Positions 34,858 through 47,395 of a stretch of DNA of 64,000 bases are shown in pieces (the first letter of the stretch is position 1; each line of letters starts with the position of its first letter). Source of the DNA: Membranipora membranacea. Taxonomy: Eukaryota > Bryozoa > Gymnolaemata > Cheilostomatida > Membraniporidae. The stretch spans positions 30,604,283 to 30,668,282 of the forward strand of contig OU612066.1 in NCBI GenBank assembly GCA_914767715.1, given 5' to 3'. A program made the position numbers and the translations under genes. The notes under the pieces are model-generated. The model did no database searches and had not been told where the DNA came from. It worked only from the letters and a program-made list of their open reading frames with translations.

Positions 34858-36318
34858 ATGTTGAAAAGGAGAGGTGCCTCCCTAGAATGTATCAAATGGT
34901 TAACCGGAGTGCTGGCTGTTCTAACTCTGGCAAACCTGGTAGTTTTAATTCACCAGGCTCACGTGGGCCGACATAATAAGCAGCTGGCTCCCTTAAGCAA
35001 GGTTGCCCATATACTTAATATTGGTCAAAATAATACTAACTTACCCAAAGCAGTGCAACATCCCAAAGAGAATGATGTGACAGACAAGTCATTTATCGAT
35101 GAAAAGTATGCTAAGCTTTTTCTCCAAATAGGCAGTAAGACATACGAGAGCCATCGTAAAAAGCTGAGTTTGCAAGCAACTACAAGCGTCATGTTCCTTA
35201 AAACTCACAAAACTGGCGGTTCAACTCTCCAGAATATACTGTTTCGCTTTGCTGTTTTCAATCAGCTTGAAGTGGCACTACCAGTTGCCCATTCTTCTTT
35301 CTTCTATCCTGTCCTCGATTTCCACAGCTCTCTCGTCTTGCAAGACACCATGACAGGGCCATGTTGTGACATCATGTTGCACCACATGGTGATGGACTTG
35401 CCTGAACTTGGAAAGGTGATGAAACCTTCTGCAACCTACCTGACAATCCTACGGGATCCTGTTTCCCTGTTCACATCAGCCTTTCGTTACTACAACCTTA
35501 GTAAATGCATGAACGGAAAAAGGCTGCATGAAGTGAATCTGAATGAATTCATTTACCTGAATACAACAATATGTCCCATACTTCGATTTCAGATTGCAAA
35601 TATGCAAGTATTTGATATGGGAATAGCAAGCACCCACGGATATGAGGAATGCGCCGTCAAGGAATTTATAAAGCAAATGGACCAAGTTTTTGGGTTGGTG
35701 CTCATCACGGAAATGTTTGACGAGTCCTTGGTTGTAATGAGGCACAAATTTAACTGGAACATGGAGGATATAACTTATATCAAACACAATGTGCAGCTGA
35801 ATACTAATGAGTCTGCGAAGCCTTTAAGTATGGCTCAGATTAGAAGCATTGACGATTTCAATCACGCTGACCGATTGCTTTACAACCACTTTGTTGAAAA
35901 GATGAAGATGCACTTAAAGGAGCTGTGGAGCAGTGGTGTTAATGTTACATCTGAGGTTCTCAAGCTTAGGGAAGTAAACAAAGCAATATCAGATCTCTGC
36001 ATCGAAGGACTTGCAACAGGCACCAACTTATCTTACGCAGGGCTACGCGTGTTCGCTGGTTATGGAAAATCTGGGTTTTATAAAATAAAGCAATCAAGGC
36101 TCCATGATGTTACCTGTCGAGCCATGGCACTACCAGAATTGAGCTTCGATAAATATTTAAAGGCTATTAACCATGCTAGCCGAAAAAGACCTCAAACTAA
36201 GGAAGAGATGTATGGACGGGTACAAGGTGCAATTCAAATGACTTCAATGAGAAGAAAAGGAAAGCATATACCAAATGTCTGTGAGAAGAAAAAGATTGGT
36301 TGGTTGTGGCCACATTAA
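34858..36318 (+). CDS. galactose-3-O-sulfotransferase-like Golgi enzyme
   Basis: A 486-aa type II membrane enzyme encoded in one coding exon. After a short basic N-terminus there is a signal-anchor at about residues 14-31 (WLTGVLAVLTLANLVVLI). The 5'-phosphosulfate-binding loop FLKTHKTGGSTLQNILFRF lies at about 113-131, closely matching Gal3ST family members. A 3'-phosphate-binding segment YLTILRDPVSLFTSAFRYY is at about 194-212. Family members use PAPS to sulfate the 3-OH of galactose on glycolipids or glycoproteins in the Golgi lumen; the acceptor here cannot be told. I start at ATG 34858 because the longer reading frame begins at GTG and crosses a likely splice acceptor (TTTGTAG at 34850-34856). 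Length is near the upper end for the family (~420-490). The absence of introns in the coding region is clear. Confidence 0.93.
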   Translation: MLKRRGASLECIKWLTGVLAVLTLANLVVLIHQAHVGRHNKQLAPLSKVAHILNIGQNNTNLPKAVQHPKENDVTDKSFIDEKYAKLFLQIGSKTYESHRKKLSLQATTSVMFLKTHKTGGSTLQNILFRFAVFNQLEVALPVAHSSFFYPVLDFHSSLVLQDTMTGPCCDIMLHHMVMDLPELGKVMKPSATYLTILRDPVSLFTSAFRYYNLSKCMNGKRLHEVNLNEFIYLNTTICPILRFQIANMQVFDMGIASTHGYEECAVKEFIKQMDQVFGLVLITEMFDESLVVMRHKFNWNMEDITYIKHNVQLNTNESAKPLSMAQIRSIDDFNHADRLLYNHFVEKMKMHLKELWSSGVNVTSEVLKLREVNKAISDLCIEGLATGTNLSYAGLRVFAGYGKSGFYKIKQSRLHDVTCRAMALPELSFDKYLKAINHASRKRPQTKEEMYGRVQGAIQMTSMRRKGKHIPNVCEKKKIGWLWPH

Positions 36319-37844
36319 CAAACATGTAAAAGCACTTTGAATAGCTTGACTGAAACATAAACATAGTCCTGTCATACAGAAGCTGTTCTTCCTCTTGATA
36401 TGTGGACACAACTCCTGCCAGAAAACAATAATATATTCCCTGTTGTATAATAATGGAGCATAAAAAGTAGCTGCATGCACAGGGAGGAAATTAGAATTTC
36501 ATTTAGCTACTGTGTTTCTCTATCTGCCATTGTGAAAGTGCAAAAGCTATCAGGATATTACAAGCTTATTGATTTGTTTGCAACAAGAGTTGACTTAGAA
36601 AGTGTTGTTTATATCAGTTGTGCTTGTGCCTGTTGCATAATGTTCACAATCTCTTCATTGAAGTGACTTTTTGATGGTTATTCCATCCACCATTTCTTTA
36701 GTGTCTTTTGTTCATTATCTGAAAATGCTTGGTGTATGGTAAGAAATGTAAGTTTCAATCCAAGCGGAGTGTCTAAACTATTTGGAATATACTTCCGGGT
36801 ACTTTTTTTGGTGTTTTCTCCTCAATTGTAAAAAAGGTGTGCTACTTATCACCAGTTCAACACAGGTATGCACAAATATATGCAGTGCACACATTACATG
36901 ATTTGAATGATGCCACAACTGTTGCATTGTTTTCTAGCGTAGTACACACATGCTTCTCTCCATGGTTCTTCACTCATAACTTCTGGGCTAATTGGTCAAT
37001 CACCTTCTTACTTTCACGTTATATCCATCAATGTCTCAAATTGTAGTGTTCTTAGCACTAATTCATATGTCATAGCCAATTAAATCAAATATTCAAACCC
37101 CATAGCCTACAGCTCAGCTCAGCTCCACTCTACATGATAGATTAATTCCATCTGTGTTGCCAATTTGGTATTGCCATAGATTTCTATCTGAACTGGGTAC
37201 ATCCATACCTTCAAAGTGATGTAAACTGGCAACCGTTTAGCAAGGCATCATTTGCTTAAACCACGGACACTTCAGTCTAGACTTAGCCTAGGATGTAGCC
37301 TGTCTTGACTAGCTTTATTCGGTGGGTGTTCCCCCACCCACCGAACAAAGCTTGTCAAGATTAGGCTACCTAGGAGGGTGATTTATGATTAGTTTGCGAG
37401 AATCAGCATGGAGGAGGTTATTTTTGTTGCCAGCGAATTCTTCATCTCTAGGTATGTGAAATCAATTATAAAATCATCAGTGATTTTTGGTGAAGTTCTG
37501 CTGACTTTATTATTAGACCTACATGTTGACATAAAAACTATTGTCAGCACTGCGGGTTAGAGAAGTTGATTGCACTGAAACAAGTCACCTAGAGTGTTGA
37601 ATAATTTTTTAACAGTATTGTTTTTCAATTAGTCCCGAACAGAGGCTCCAGTGATATAATAACACAATTATAGCGCTAGTTGACTGCGGTTTTTTGTTCT
37701 TATTGTCATATTTTAGTTAATTGCTGGCTATCACATAACTATCATAATACCGACTAATTCATTCAGACAGCTATAGAGACACACAGAATCAAGGTGCACT
37801 TGTATATACAGCACAGAGGTCGGACAGAGGATAAAATCTTGAGC
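36319..37844. other. intergenic DNA before the CUB/LDLa gene
   Basis: Contains the sulfotransferase 3' UTR (no clean AATAAA nearby) and a family B foldback (37287-37377). No credible additional gene. Confidence 0.6.
37287..37377. mobile_element. family B foldback element, 9-bp TSD 8/9
   Basis: The 73-bp element (37296-37368) runs from TAGCCTGTCTTGAC to GTCAAGATTAGGCTA, with a GGTGGGTG/CACCCACC centre. Flanks CCTAGGATG (37287-37295) and CCTAGGAGG (37369-37377) differ at one base. Confidence 0.8.
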
Positions 37845-40800
37845 ATGGCGGTGACTTATGTGATTTCTGCTGGAGTACTTTTGCTATTTCTTAATAGCGT
37901 AGCAGGTTTGTGTTTCCCACCTATCATAAATTCTTCATGGTTGTATATCTTTCAGTTTCAGTTTCAGCTTCAGTTTATTTTACATTCAGTATCATTGTAT
38001 GATAAAAACGAATGTTAACAGTGTAAAGAATAAAAAAAGTCTACTAGGCAAAATTATCACTTGTTCAGATAAGACATAAAAAATGGGAAAAAAGATTTGG
38101 CACATTTTTGTGTTCGGCATACAACAGGCCTAAAAATAGTGTTTTGACGAGAGGATATTCTACTGCGTGTATTAAAGTGTACTCTACTAAAAAGTGGATG
38201 CTGTGGATCAGAGGCTATTTTGTTAAAGTGTCGTTCGCCAAGAGTAAATATAAAATCACATACAGAAGGTAGCTCTAAAATAGCTAATCTATCAGCATAG
38301 CTAAGATCCGGCAAAATAAAACGAGAAGCAGTTCTCTGAATCTTTTCGAGCTTGTTCTTATCGCCTTCAGATAAAAGGAGAACCAAGATGGTGAGGCGTA
38401 AGTGATAATTGATCTGATATTAGCAGTATAAAACTTTTTGAGCCCTTCGGTGTTTACACCTAAAATCTTTAGTTGCCGGAATAGATAGAGCCTGGAATTA
38501 CAACTAGATACAATCTTTTCTACATGTGAATTAAAAGTCATATGATCGTCAATGGTAACGCCTAAAAACTTGACAGAATTTGAAGGCAAAATGCTCACGT
38601 TCTCATCTAAAACAATCGCCTCATCAATATCATAGTGGTATCTATAATTGATTAAGACATTCATAAAAATGGTCTTATCAGTATTTAAAATCATTTCACT
38701 CTCAGATGCCCATTGGTGGGTTGCTAAAACTGCAGGTGCTACAGAACCTCCTGCCTTATCAAAAGCCTTATAAAAAAGTAGTGTCATCAGCATACTTAAC
38801 TACATTAAAATCATTTACTTTCAAATCGTTAACGTAAAAAACCATAAAAGCGGGCCTAGCTTAGTCCCTTGTGGTGCACCAACAGAAATGTCTAAAAAGT
38901 CACATATTGCTTTCGACCTTTTAAAAAGTTGGCTAAAATATCTAAAATGTTCTCATTTAGACCATAAGAGCCATCTTGTCAATTAAAATACTTGGTTGAA
39001 GCTTGTCAAATGCTTTAGAAAAATCCAGGCAAGCTAATTGCACATATTTGCTTTCAATTGTATCCAAGTCTGCAGTACAATCATCAATTAGCTGTAAAAT
39101 AGCATCAGTGGTGCCTATGTTTGGCTGATAAGCATATTGGTCTTTAGCCTGGGCAGGCTGCTGGAGCTGCCTAGGCTAGGTATATTTTGCTTTTTATCGC
39201 ATTCATCCACCTAGCTGAGAAGACTACTGCTGCAATATTACAGTTCCAACAATGTACACAATGCAAAATTAGGCTGAAATACTCGAATAGAACAAGTCCA
39301 TCTCATTCTATTATATCATTTTTCTTGCTCCATGGAGATCCCAAAAAAATACATATTGGAATACTTGCCTTTATAACTTATAGTAGAGGGGCGGATGATG
39401 TACCAGTTGTCGGAGCTGGACACACAGAATGTTCAGGATGAATGCTGGAACTTGACATTCGGGTTATCCGAACATATTCGCTCACCTGGGTATCCTGATA
39501 ACTATACCACCAATGTAGACTGCCGCAAAATTATAAAGGGTCAGTAGCGTCAAATTCTGTACTACATTTTTGATGCATGAAATAAGAAAAAGGGTATATT
39601 GATCTCACATCGTGGTGTATTTTGCATCCAAAAAACTTACTCTTAAGATAAATTAGAATGTTCAATCTCATGTGTCAGCTAATAAACATTTAGTTATTTT
39701 TTAAATAATAATACACTCGAGTCTATTCACATTCTATATTAAATGACAACCAAACCTCTTCTTAGTGTCATAGGATCAATTAAGCAGCTCACCGCTAATG
39801 TTGTATTTGCTTCAGCAGCTGGTCCAGACTTCAGAGTTCAGCTAAAGTTTCTGTATTTTCACCTGGAGGCTTCAGAGAACTGTAAATATGACTCTCTGGA
39901 GATCAGAGATGGAATGTATGGATTCTCTCCTCTGTTATTCAGAGGCTGCTGTAAGTAAACACCACAAGACATTATCAGCACTTAGGGAATAAATCTGAGA
40001 CCATAACGTAACAGCTTTACTTACTGCCTTGGTCTCCCTCAGCCATATCGAAATGTATTATGAGAATGTAGATGGGCGATGTCTCATGAGTATATATGCC
40101 ATCAATACTGGGCCCAAGACATCATCAGCTCTGTGCAGAGCTAGGCCAATAAAATATCCTCCATCAGATATAGAGATAGGAACAGAGAAGCGTTACTTTT
40201 TTGACTACTGCCTTGATCTCTGTTATGCCTATCATGATGTATGATGGGAGAGTGAAGTCGATCACTTCCCATGAATATTAGTGGCTAAAAAGAGAGTTTA
40301 GTGAAAACCAGTTTGGATAGACTTCCCTAACCTGAAAAAAAGAAGAATTAAAAATAGAAGCAAGACAGCTGTCATAGTTTGGGAACAATGGCAATCAGTT
40401 AAAACTAAAAGCACCTCCTTAATGAGGGGCGTCTCTACCAGCAAATCAGGCAATATTTAAGTCTTTATTTTGACATAATTTATAATGCCCGACATTTACT
40501 TTTATCAGTACCAGATAACTACACATTGACAAACGCTGACTTTTCGGTGGATAAGTCTGAGGTAGACTCATTCTCATTCTCAGAGAATGTGACATACTCT
40601 TACATGGGTGGTGACCAGTATATAAGTGTCATGGTCAATAGTAACGAGACAGGTAAATGTATGACCCCAAAACAGCTATGCATTTTGTGTCGTCATTATA
40701 TAGATGTATAGCTTTATGTTTAGTATAATATATGTCTGTGTATGCTTGTCACGCGTATGTTGCTGAGTCTATTTAGTGCCTGACTTTTCTTGGCATGAAT

Positions 40801-43800
40801 GAGTGCTGGCATGGAGACGTAGTGTGTAAGTGGTACACAACCCAATGTCAGATTGTGGTGTCGGGAAAATCTCGCCTTTCACCCGCTCGGTCAAGCTACT
40901 GGCAAATTGGCTGTGAATAAAAAAGTGATTGTACGGTCTAAATGACAGAATAAGGAGATGTCCTCTGAAAACCGTTTTTGCACTCAAGAATGAAAGTCTT
41001 CTTCCGGTTTTTCCTAAAAGCCAGAGTTTCGTTTCGCTAGTTTAAGGGTGACTTTATGCTAGTAAGCACCAATTTTCACTCGCTTAGCAGGGATTGTTAG
41101 TAAATTAGTGAGGGTAATTGTTAGCTAGCTACAAAATTTGCTGTTTCAAGCTTGTGTGATACTACCATCCTACCATTACTTTACTTACTCATTTATGGTA
41201 TTTACAACAAACGCTTTCTAATGTGATTTTTACGCATGCCTATCTAATAGTTGGAGGAATCTGACCCTTAGAGGATGAACAAGTTAACTGTTCTCTGTTT
41301 TCTTATCTCTAGATGATGAGATTCCTACAGACACAGTGTTTGAGTCCAGCGGTCAGTACATGTGGTTGAGATTCGTGTCAGACGCTCATATAACCCGCAG
41401 AGGGTTTCTCGCCAAACTCTCCGCTTCACCTAAACAGAGTAAGTTCACATGACATGGGACAGCCTTTAAGATATCCTCATGACATGCTACTGTCATACAG
41501 AGATTTTGGCGAGTTATCTAACTCTATAGTGTAACTAGATTACTAGATTGATTGTGCAACTCCAAGATCCAGATAAAATCACTGATTATATGGTTTTGTG
41601 CTAAACAGATCTTTTACTCCTTGATAATTTTTTGTTTTGTAATGCGCAGTTGTTGACCAAGTTTATTGACCCTGCTGAGGCATGCACCATAGAGTTATAT
41701 ATGATAACTCTATGCTATGCGCAGATATGAGTTTGATTAATGCTGTCATACAGTTTTTGTCAAGTATTCTATTTTTGTTATTGGAGACGCAGGTAACGTG
41801 AAACTAATGGCTTTGGCATCATCAAATATGATGTGCTCGTAATTATATGAGACCAACAACTGATCCCACCTGCTGAAAATCATAGCCACTACAGCTTTGT
41901 GGTTTTGAAACCTTATTACATCACAATATCATCTAGAAATGATGGTGTTAAAAATGATGAGGAAAGATCATATCCTCTCATTTTATTGCTCCAAGATACC
42001 AATATTATGACAAACACCAAAATAGGCAACCCCAACCCCAACCCCAACTGTGATCTTCATTAAAATGTTCATGTTCTTCACTTTTGAGTTGATATTAATT
42101 TTTGACACTTGGTTCACTTATGTTTAATTTTTAGAGTCTCTGGAAGTTGACAGAGTTCTAATGGGTGAGTTAGTTAAGTCTTTGATCAGCACCCTGGATG
42201 TACTTACTGACATATTTGACTTTTATCATATGATTTTTGATGACTATTGTGTCACCCGCTCCCTGATATCATCCAGCTTATTATTAATCGCACTGACACC
42301 TGACATACTTTTGTTAAGGCAGTATAATTTGTATCATAATATGACCATGGAAAAGCACTTGTCATAAGACTATGCATATCTTAGACTATTACTAACGAAG
42401 CTGATTTTGTGAAAAATCTTTGTTCGCATTTTACTAAACTAGACTAAATGTTTTTGGCATAAAGTTTGACAAAAATATCAAGGTCTTCATCGGAATATCA
42501 TCACTGTTGGTTGACATTACATCATTACCTAGACTTGAACACTCAACCATTGCAATGAAAGGCTATATTTTATTTTGTCATAGACTGCTACACATTGATA
42601 GAGGGTGAGAAAAGTTTCAGGATCAGTGATCAGACAATTCCCGAGGATATTTTGGCATACTACAGAAAAAATCCAGATAAACATCTTGACTGTGTGTGGG
42701 ACATTAAAATGCCTCCTCTGACAAGGGTAAGTTAGCCAGGCAGCAGGATGTAGGCCTTAAATACCTGGATGAGGACTGAGTATGATGTTTGAGCTATAAC
42801 CATAGTTGGGAACCATCCTAGGTGTTAGTTTTGATTCTAAAACTCCACCCCCTCCCTCGCTCGACAGCCGGCCTGGAATGTGAACTATGTTTGAGTTGTT
42901 ATCGCCAATGGAGCTTAATTGTTCCGAAACTGGGACCATTATTCCTGCCATTGACAAATAACTAATAATAAATAAGGATATCTAAGAATAACAAATTGTT
43001 TCAGCTGACTGGACTTGTTCTTACTGTAAAACAATTCTCAGACATGAACTAGATAATTATCATGTTGTTTTTTTATGTTGATTGCAGGTATTCCTACGTA
43101 TAACTAATTACACCACTCTGTACACCTCTCTGCAATGTGAGGAATCTGGAGTGGAGGTGTTTGATGTATCCACAGCTCAGGATGATGCTCGAGGTCGGTG
43201 GTGTATGAAGCCTCTCTCTCCGTGGATATCTGGTGCTTCAAGAGCTATCCTTCATCTCTACTCTACATCACTAGAACACCTGCCTGAGTTTGAAATTATC
43301 GGCAATGTATATATAAAGGGTAAAGATAATTACATCTCTGTCAAAAGTGGGGCCAATGTTGCCCATAGATGCAGAATTTATCAAACATTTTGCTAGGCTG
43401 TGTTGAAAAAAAGGTATATAAATTTTCTGAGTTACAATTTAACAGATTTAAGAGAATTTATCTTTCGATTCAGGATATTTTGTGATGTTTTCGCAGATAT
43501 GGACAACAGTAACTGCAGTAATAAAGAACAGTTTATAGGCTGCCATGACGGTTACTGTATACCTGCAAGTCTGAAGTGTAACCAGGAGGAGAACTGTGGA
43601 GAAGGTTACGATGAGGATTGCTACCTAGGTATAAATAGTTTTCTTCTTCTTGTTTGCAGCCTCAGCCCTGAAAAGTTCATTGGGATATATCCCATGATGC
43701 CGTATTCTGGAATTTTCAGAGAAATCACATATGTCAAAATTGTAAAAGTGTTCTCTCATATCAATCCATTTTATTGCAGAGTCAGATGAGGCTGCATTTG

Positions 43801-46442
43801 AGACCAAGTACATCGCCTTGTTTCTCGTGGTCGTAATAAGCTGCATTCTCCTGACAACAACAATGACACTGCAAGAAGTATGGAATCGAAGGAAGGCTGC
43901 GCAGAAAGATAAAAAGGAGAAAGAGATGGAGGAAGAAATGGCGAGAGAAAAATTGAGGGAAAAGGAGCTCAAACAATCCATGAGCAGAGATCCAACAATG
44001 AGCTCTAGACAGTCTATAAGACCATCGATGAAGAGTAGTGATCGCTGTGTGGAAACTGGACCATCCTGCGTCGATGAGATGTTTCCAGACGAAACATTTC
44101 GAAGTAGCAGATTGAATGAGAATGTCTCTTTCAAGTAAATACACGAATGACAGAAATCCCTGACAATGAGTTCTGCTCCAGAAGCCTACAAAGTCTGAGA
44201 AAACCTTATTGCCAAAACTCCACCCTGATGCATTAAAACTTAACTTTGCATCAATAAAAGATTTTGCCTTTCGTTTTTACAGCCTTATGTCTTGTTTTTA
44301 GTATCGTGTGTCCCCATGTTATATATATTCAGCTTTAACCTTCACCTTTCAAACATATAAAAACTTTGTCATCTATATGTTCATGATATTTACTGTCACA
44401 TTCTAGAAAACCGAAGATGTTCTCCAACTTCAACCCAGCAATGACTGGAAGCGCAAACACATCTGGAGAGAGGATATATGCCATGCCAAACACAACACGA
44501 ATATCTCTACCTCATGTTAGAGATATGAGTGACCTACCACCTGCCCCTCCCACCCCTCCCCCACCACCAGCCCCGCCCGTACTACCACCGCCATCGGAAG
44601 GAAGGGGCTTCAGGCTAAGTAAGAAACTCTACTAGGTGCTCATAGTCTTTGATACATTATGGGATCCTTTTCGTTGCTTGGTTTAGAACCGAAGACTAAA
44701 TAATTCCTTGCTGCTATAATAAGCATCGCCTCGAAAATTCAGTAAGCGGGCGAAATCTCATAAGGCTTTATGCAGTTGTAGTAAATACAAGAGTAAAAGT
44801 AATACACAAGACTAAAATGCAAACATTTATCTGTTATTCTACACCTTTCCAGTTCACAACCTGACTGACATTGAAGCTGCAGCTGCATCCTTGAAACCTG
44901 TCTCCCTTCCAGCGCCAGGCACATCAGCTGCGGGCCGCCAGCCTGAGTTTCAGTACCCGCCCCCACCATCGTTTCTCAGACAAACCTGGAGCCATGACAC
45001 GCCTGACTGGAGTGAGGATTACACGAGCACCAGCAGCTCCAGTATAACGAGTCTACCTGGTGAGGTAGAGGAAGAGGCGCATCATTCTCAACACCGACCC
45101 AGACCTTCAAACGGAGATAAGAAGTATAGAAAGGATCACAACGACCCAACTTATGACACTGCATGCCTGGAGAGGCGGAGGAGGAAAAGTCACTCTAAGG
45201 CAGTGGAGGAGGAGCCACATATCAACTCTCCACTCATTTCTCCTAAACAATTTAAGAAAAGGTGAGTATTAGTTGCCTCCGGCTTATGGAACTTCATTGG
45301 CCCTTTGTTTTCTTTTCCTTTCAACAATCATCATTTTTTTGCGGCCATATTATGCATAAAATAAATTAATTCTTTCTTTTTCTCTTTTGCTGGTTAAGTT
45401 GAATTCACTCTAGGGATCTAAATTTTTTTCCGTGACTTTTGGTTTGTGATCCTAAAGAAAGCTTGTCATGAAGCTTGGTCATAGCTAGTATCCCGAAATG
45501 GCCGCTTGAGACATTTTGGCGTGTTGACTCAAATCAGCATCATATGAAGCATAGATTGTGCGTTTGTTTATAGCTTGACAAAACTTAATCAATGAGGTAA
45601 ATATATATGAATATTGATAGATATCCATCAATATGCATGATGTAATAAGATTTTCAATAATGCATGGCTTTGAGTTATTTTCAATTTGATTTTAAATTAT
45701 TAACGCCTAACATGTATCATACTCATAAATCCTATTGTGTAAACGCATATGTGTCATCACGGCAGAATCATACCTATATAGACACAGTGATGATATGATG
45801 TCATTTTATTCATCATCATGTTAATCACAAACTGGTCAGACACCGAAACATTTATATGAATATCATTCATCGCGTTTAGTTTTTTTTAATCCAAATTGAA
45901 TTGTAGCAAAGTTGTCTCCTCATGTATTATGGGTAGACAACTCACATTATTAAGATCATATCAATTTTTACAAAAATAATGCACTGGCAAACAGTTTCAA
46001 ATGCAAAAGTCTAGGAAAGCATGGCGTACTAGCAACTTTATAGCATAAGCTCCTTGGTGTTCTTGTTAATATAGCGTATATGACAAAAATGCTTCTTGGC
46101 TGTATTTATTCTGCGCTTTAATGTTAGCTATCAAAGGCTGTGGAAATGCTATATTACATCTGCTTGATACACTTTGTGTATGGTAGATCTATTCATGATA
46201 TATTTGCATACTATGGTGTAGGTACCAGCTAGACATCTCCTCTCAGCTCTGACTGACATGAGGTGGTCATTGCAAAACCAGCAAAGTGTGGTTTTATTTG
46301 TTCTAGATCTTACCCACCAAAGACAGCCCCTAAGCCTCCAAAACCAAAATCCCCTACAGTCATAACTAAGAAAAGCTGGACCTTTGACGACTCAACAGAT
46401 GATGGGGCTATGGAGCTAACAACATATATCAGTACCTGCTAG
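37845..46442 (+). CDS. NETO-like CUB / LDL-receptor-A single-pass membrane protein, 14 exons
   Basis: Predicted 839-aa type I receptor. Exons: 37845-37905, 39384-39539, 39774-39950, 40015-40221 (least certain), 40509-40652, 41313-41438, 42135-42164, 42584-42726, 43088-43319, 43497-43628, 43780-44134, 44407-44618, 44853-45261, 46307-46442. A signal peptide (VISAGVLLLFLN) precedes a CUB domain (about 35-150; SEHIRSPGYPDNY, CKYDSLEIRDG). A second CUB-like region ends with YMWLRFVSD at about 275-290, and a Cys-containing third CUB-like region spans 301-425. An LDLa module follows at about 430-468 (GCHDGYCIP, KCNQEENCGE). Next come a transmembrane helix at about 480-500 and a charged, proline-rich tail (PPAPPTPPPPPAPP, YPPPPSF) ending ELTTYISTC. 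CUB-CUB-LDLa-TM order recalls NETO1/2, auxiliary subunits of glutamate receptors; orthology is unproven. For exon 4, a donor at 40089 would also keep frame. Confidence 0.88.
37950..39144 (-). mobile_element. 5'-truncated non-LTR retrotransposon (LINE), reverse-transcriptase remnant
   Basis: Read on the minus strand from about 39144 down, fragments of a reverse transcriptase appear in order: TTDAILQLIDD, LACLDFSKAFD, VGAPQGTKLGP, then the catalytic VVKYADDTT, then thumb-region sequence with FLGVTIDDHMTFNSHV, and finally a C-terminal segment with LEKIQRTASRFIL. Frame breaks between pieces (for example near 38800 and 38300) show it is dead. The 3' end near 37950 is a short CTGAAA repeat, as in several LINE clades. 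No endonuclease domain is present, so the copy is 5'-truncated. It sits in intron 1 of the CUB/LDLa gene, opposite in orientation. RT features fit a Jockey/CR1-type element, but the clade is inference. Confidence 0.85.
39145..39178. repeat. short TAGCC...GGCTA hairpin, family B remnant
   Basis: A 34-bp inverted repeat (TAGCCTGGGCAGGCTG ... CTGCCTAGGCTA) abuts the truncated 5' end of the LINE. Ends resemble the elements at 37296-37368 and 60222-60291, but no target duplication is visible. Confidence 0.5.
41688..41714. repeat. 27-bp palindrome, possible family A copy
   Basis: Arms CATAGAGTTAT/ATAACTCTATG are perfect. They match the core of the micro-insertion at 1805-1816. The flanks align only weakly (ATGCAC vs ATGCGC with an offset), so the target duplication is doubtful. 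It lies in intron 6 of the CUB/LDLa gene. Confidence 0.45.
42135..42164 (+). other. 30-nt microexon of the CUB/LDLa gene (exon 7)
   Basis: Between acceptor TTTTTAG and donor GTGAGT, the exon reads in frame K-SLEVDRVLM and keeps phase 1 on both sides. It could therefore be skipped without changing frame. Confidence 0.7.
44253..44258 (+). terminator. internal AATAAA, possible short isoform of the CUB/LDLa gene
   Basis: If the donor at 44135 is not used, exon 11 reads straight into a TAA (44136-44138). AATAAA follows about 115 bases later, before exon 12. This would give a receptor lacking the proline-rich tail. Confidence 0.45.
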
Positions 46443-47395
46443 AATTAGTCCAACAGACACGACTACCCACTTGGTCAAAAGTCCTTGGGCACTCAGGCTG
46501 TGCGTAATGTTTTTATCATCAAAAGTGTAGACTTAGTTACTTCAGGATTGAGGATATTGCCTGACCTCTGAAGATCCTCCATTCTGGATTGCAGTGAAGC
46601 TTTTGTGTTATTGTCAGCGGACTGCAAACAGGATTTTCTTTGAATCAGGGAAAGCTTTTCCTTATTAAGCTAAAATTAAAATAGTTTTATGATTCTTCCT
46701 TGGTGATGCCTCTTGCTACTCACTTTTATATATTCGCTGTCGACACTCGGTTTCGGTGCTGCCTCAGATTTAAACCTTCTTTCCTTAGCGAACACTACAG
46801 CTACAGTTATAAGTTAATTATTATATAAACTTATAAAAAAGGAGTAATTCTACTCAGTGCTCTAACAATTCAATAGTACTTAATGAGTTTATTGTTTGCC
46901 CACCCAATTATGCGGCTGTTGACATTTTATCCAGTTTTTATTTTTTTCGTTGCCCTACTCAGGTGATTGTGCTTGCCAGCCTATACATCCGTTGCTAAGA
47001 TATGATGGGTATATTCAAAGCTTATATATTTACATTTATTGTGTATAAACAAACAAATTTATTTCTACCCAGCCCCCATACGTAATTTGATTTAGGTATA
47101 AAAATAATAAAACTTAGCAAAGCATTAACACAATATTTGATCCTGGTTCTTTGTTTGGATAAATAAATGAATAGCTTAGTTGATGTTTGCAGAACAATAA
47201 GCTAGTTTTTTTGTGTGAAAACTTTGAACATAAATAAAAAAAGGACCACTCAGACAAAGGAATGAAAAAGACACTACCTTGTTATCATCAACAATAGTAT
47301 CTGTTTGTGCGGTGCAGAGTGAACCCACGGAAGGGTTCTGGAGTTCTAGCGACCTTCTACTGTTGCCGGGCCTTTGCCTGTAGTATCACTCTTCC

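Noticed and set aside
43625-44144. Two long minus-strand ORFs opposite exon 11 of the CUB/LDLa gene
   Set aside because: They are shadows of the charged coding exon on the plus strand, and no splice-consistent neighbours exist.
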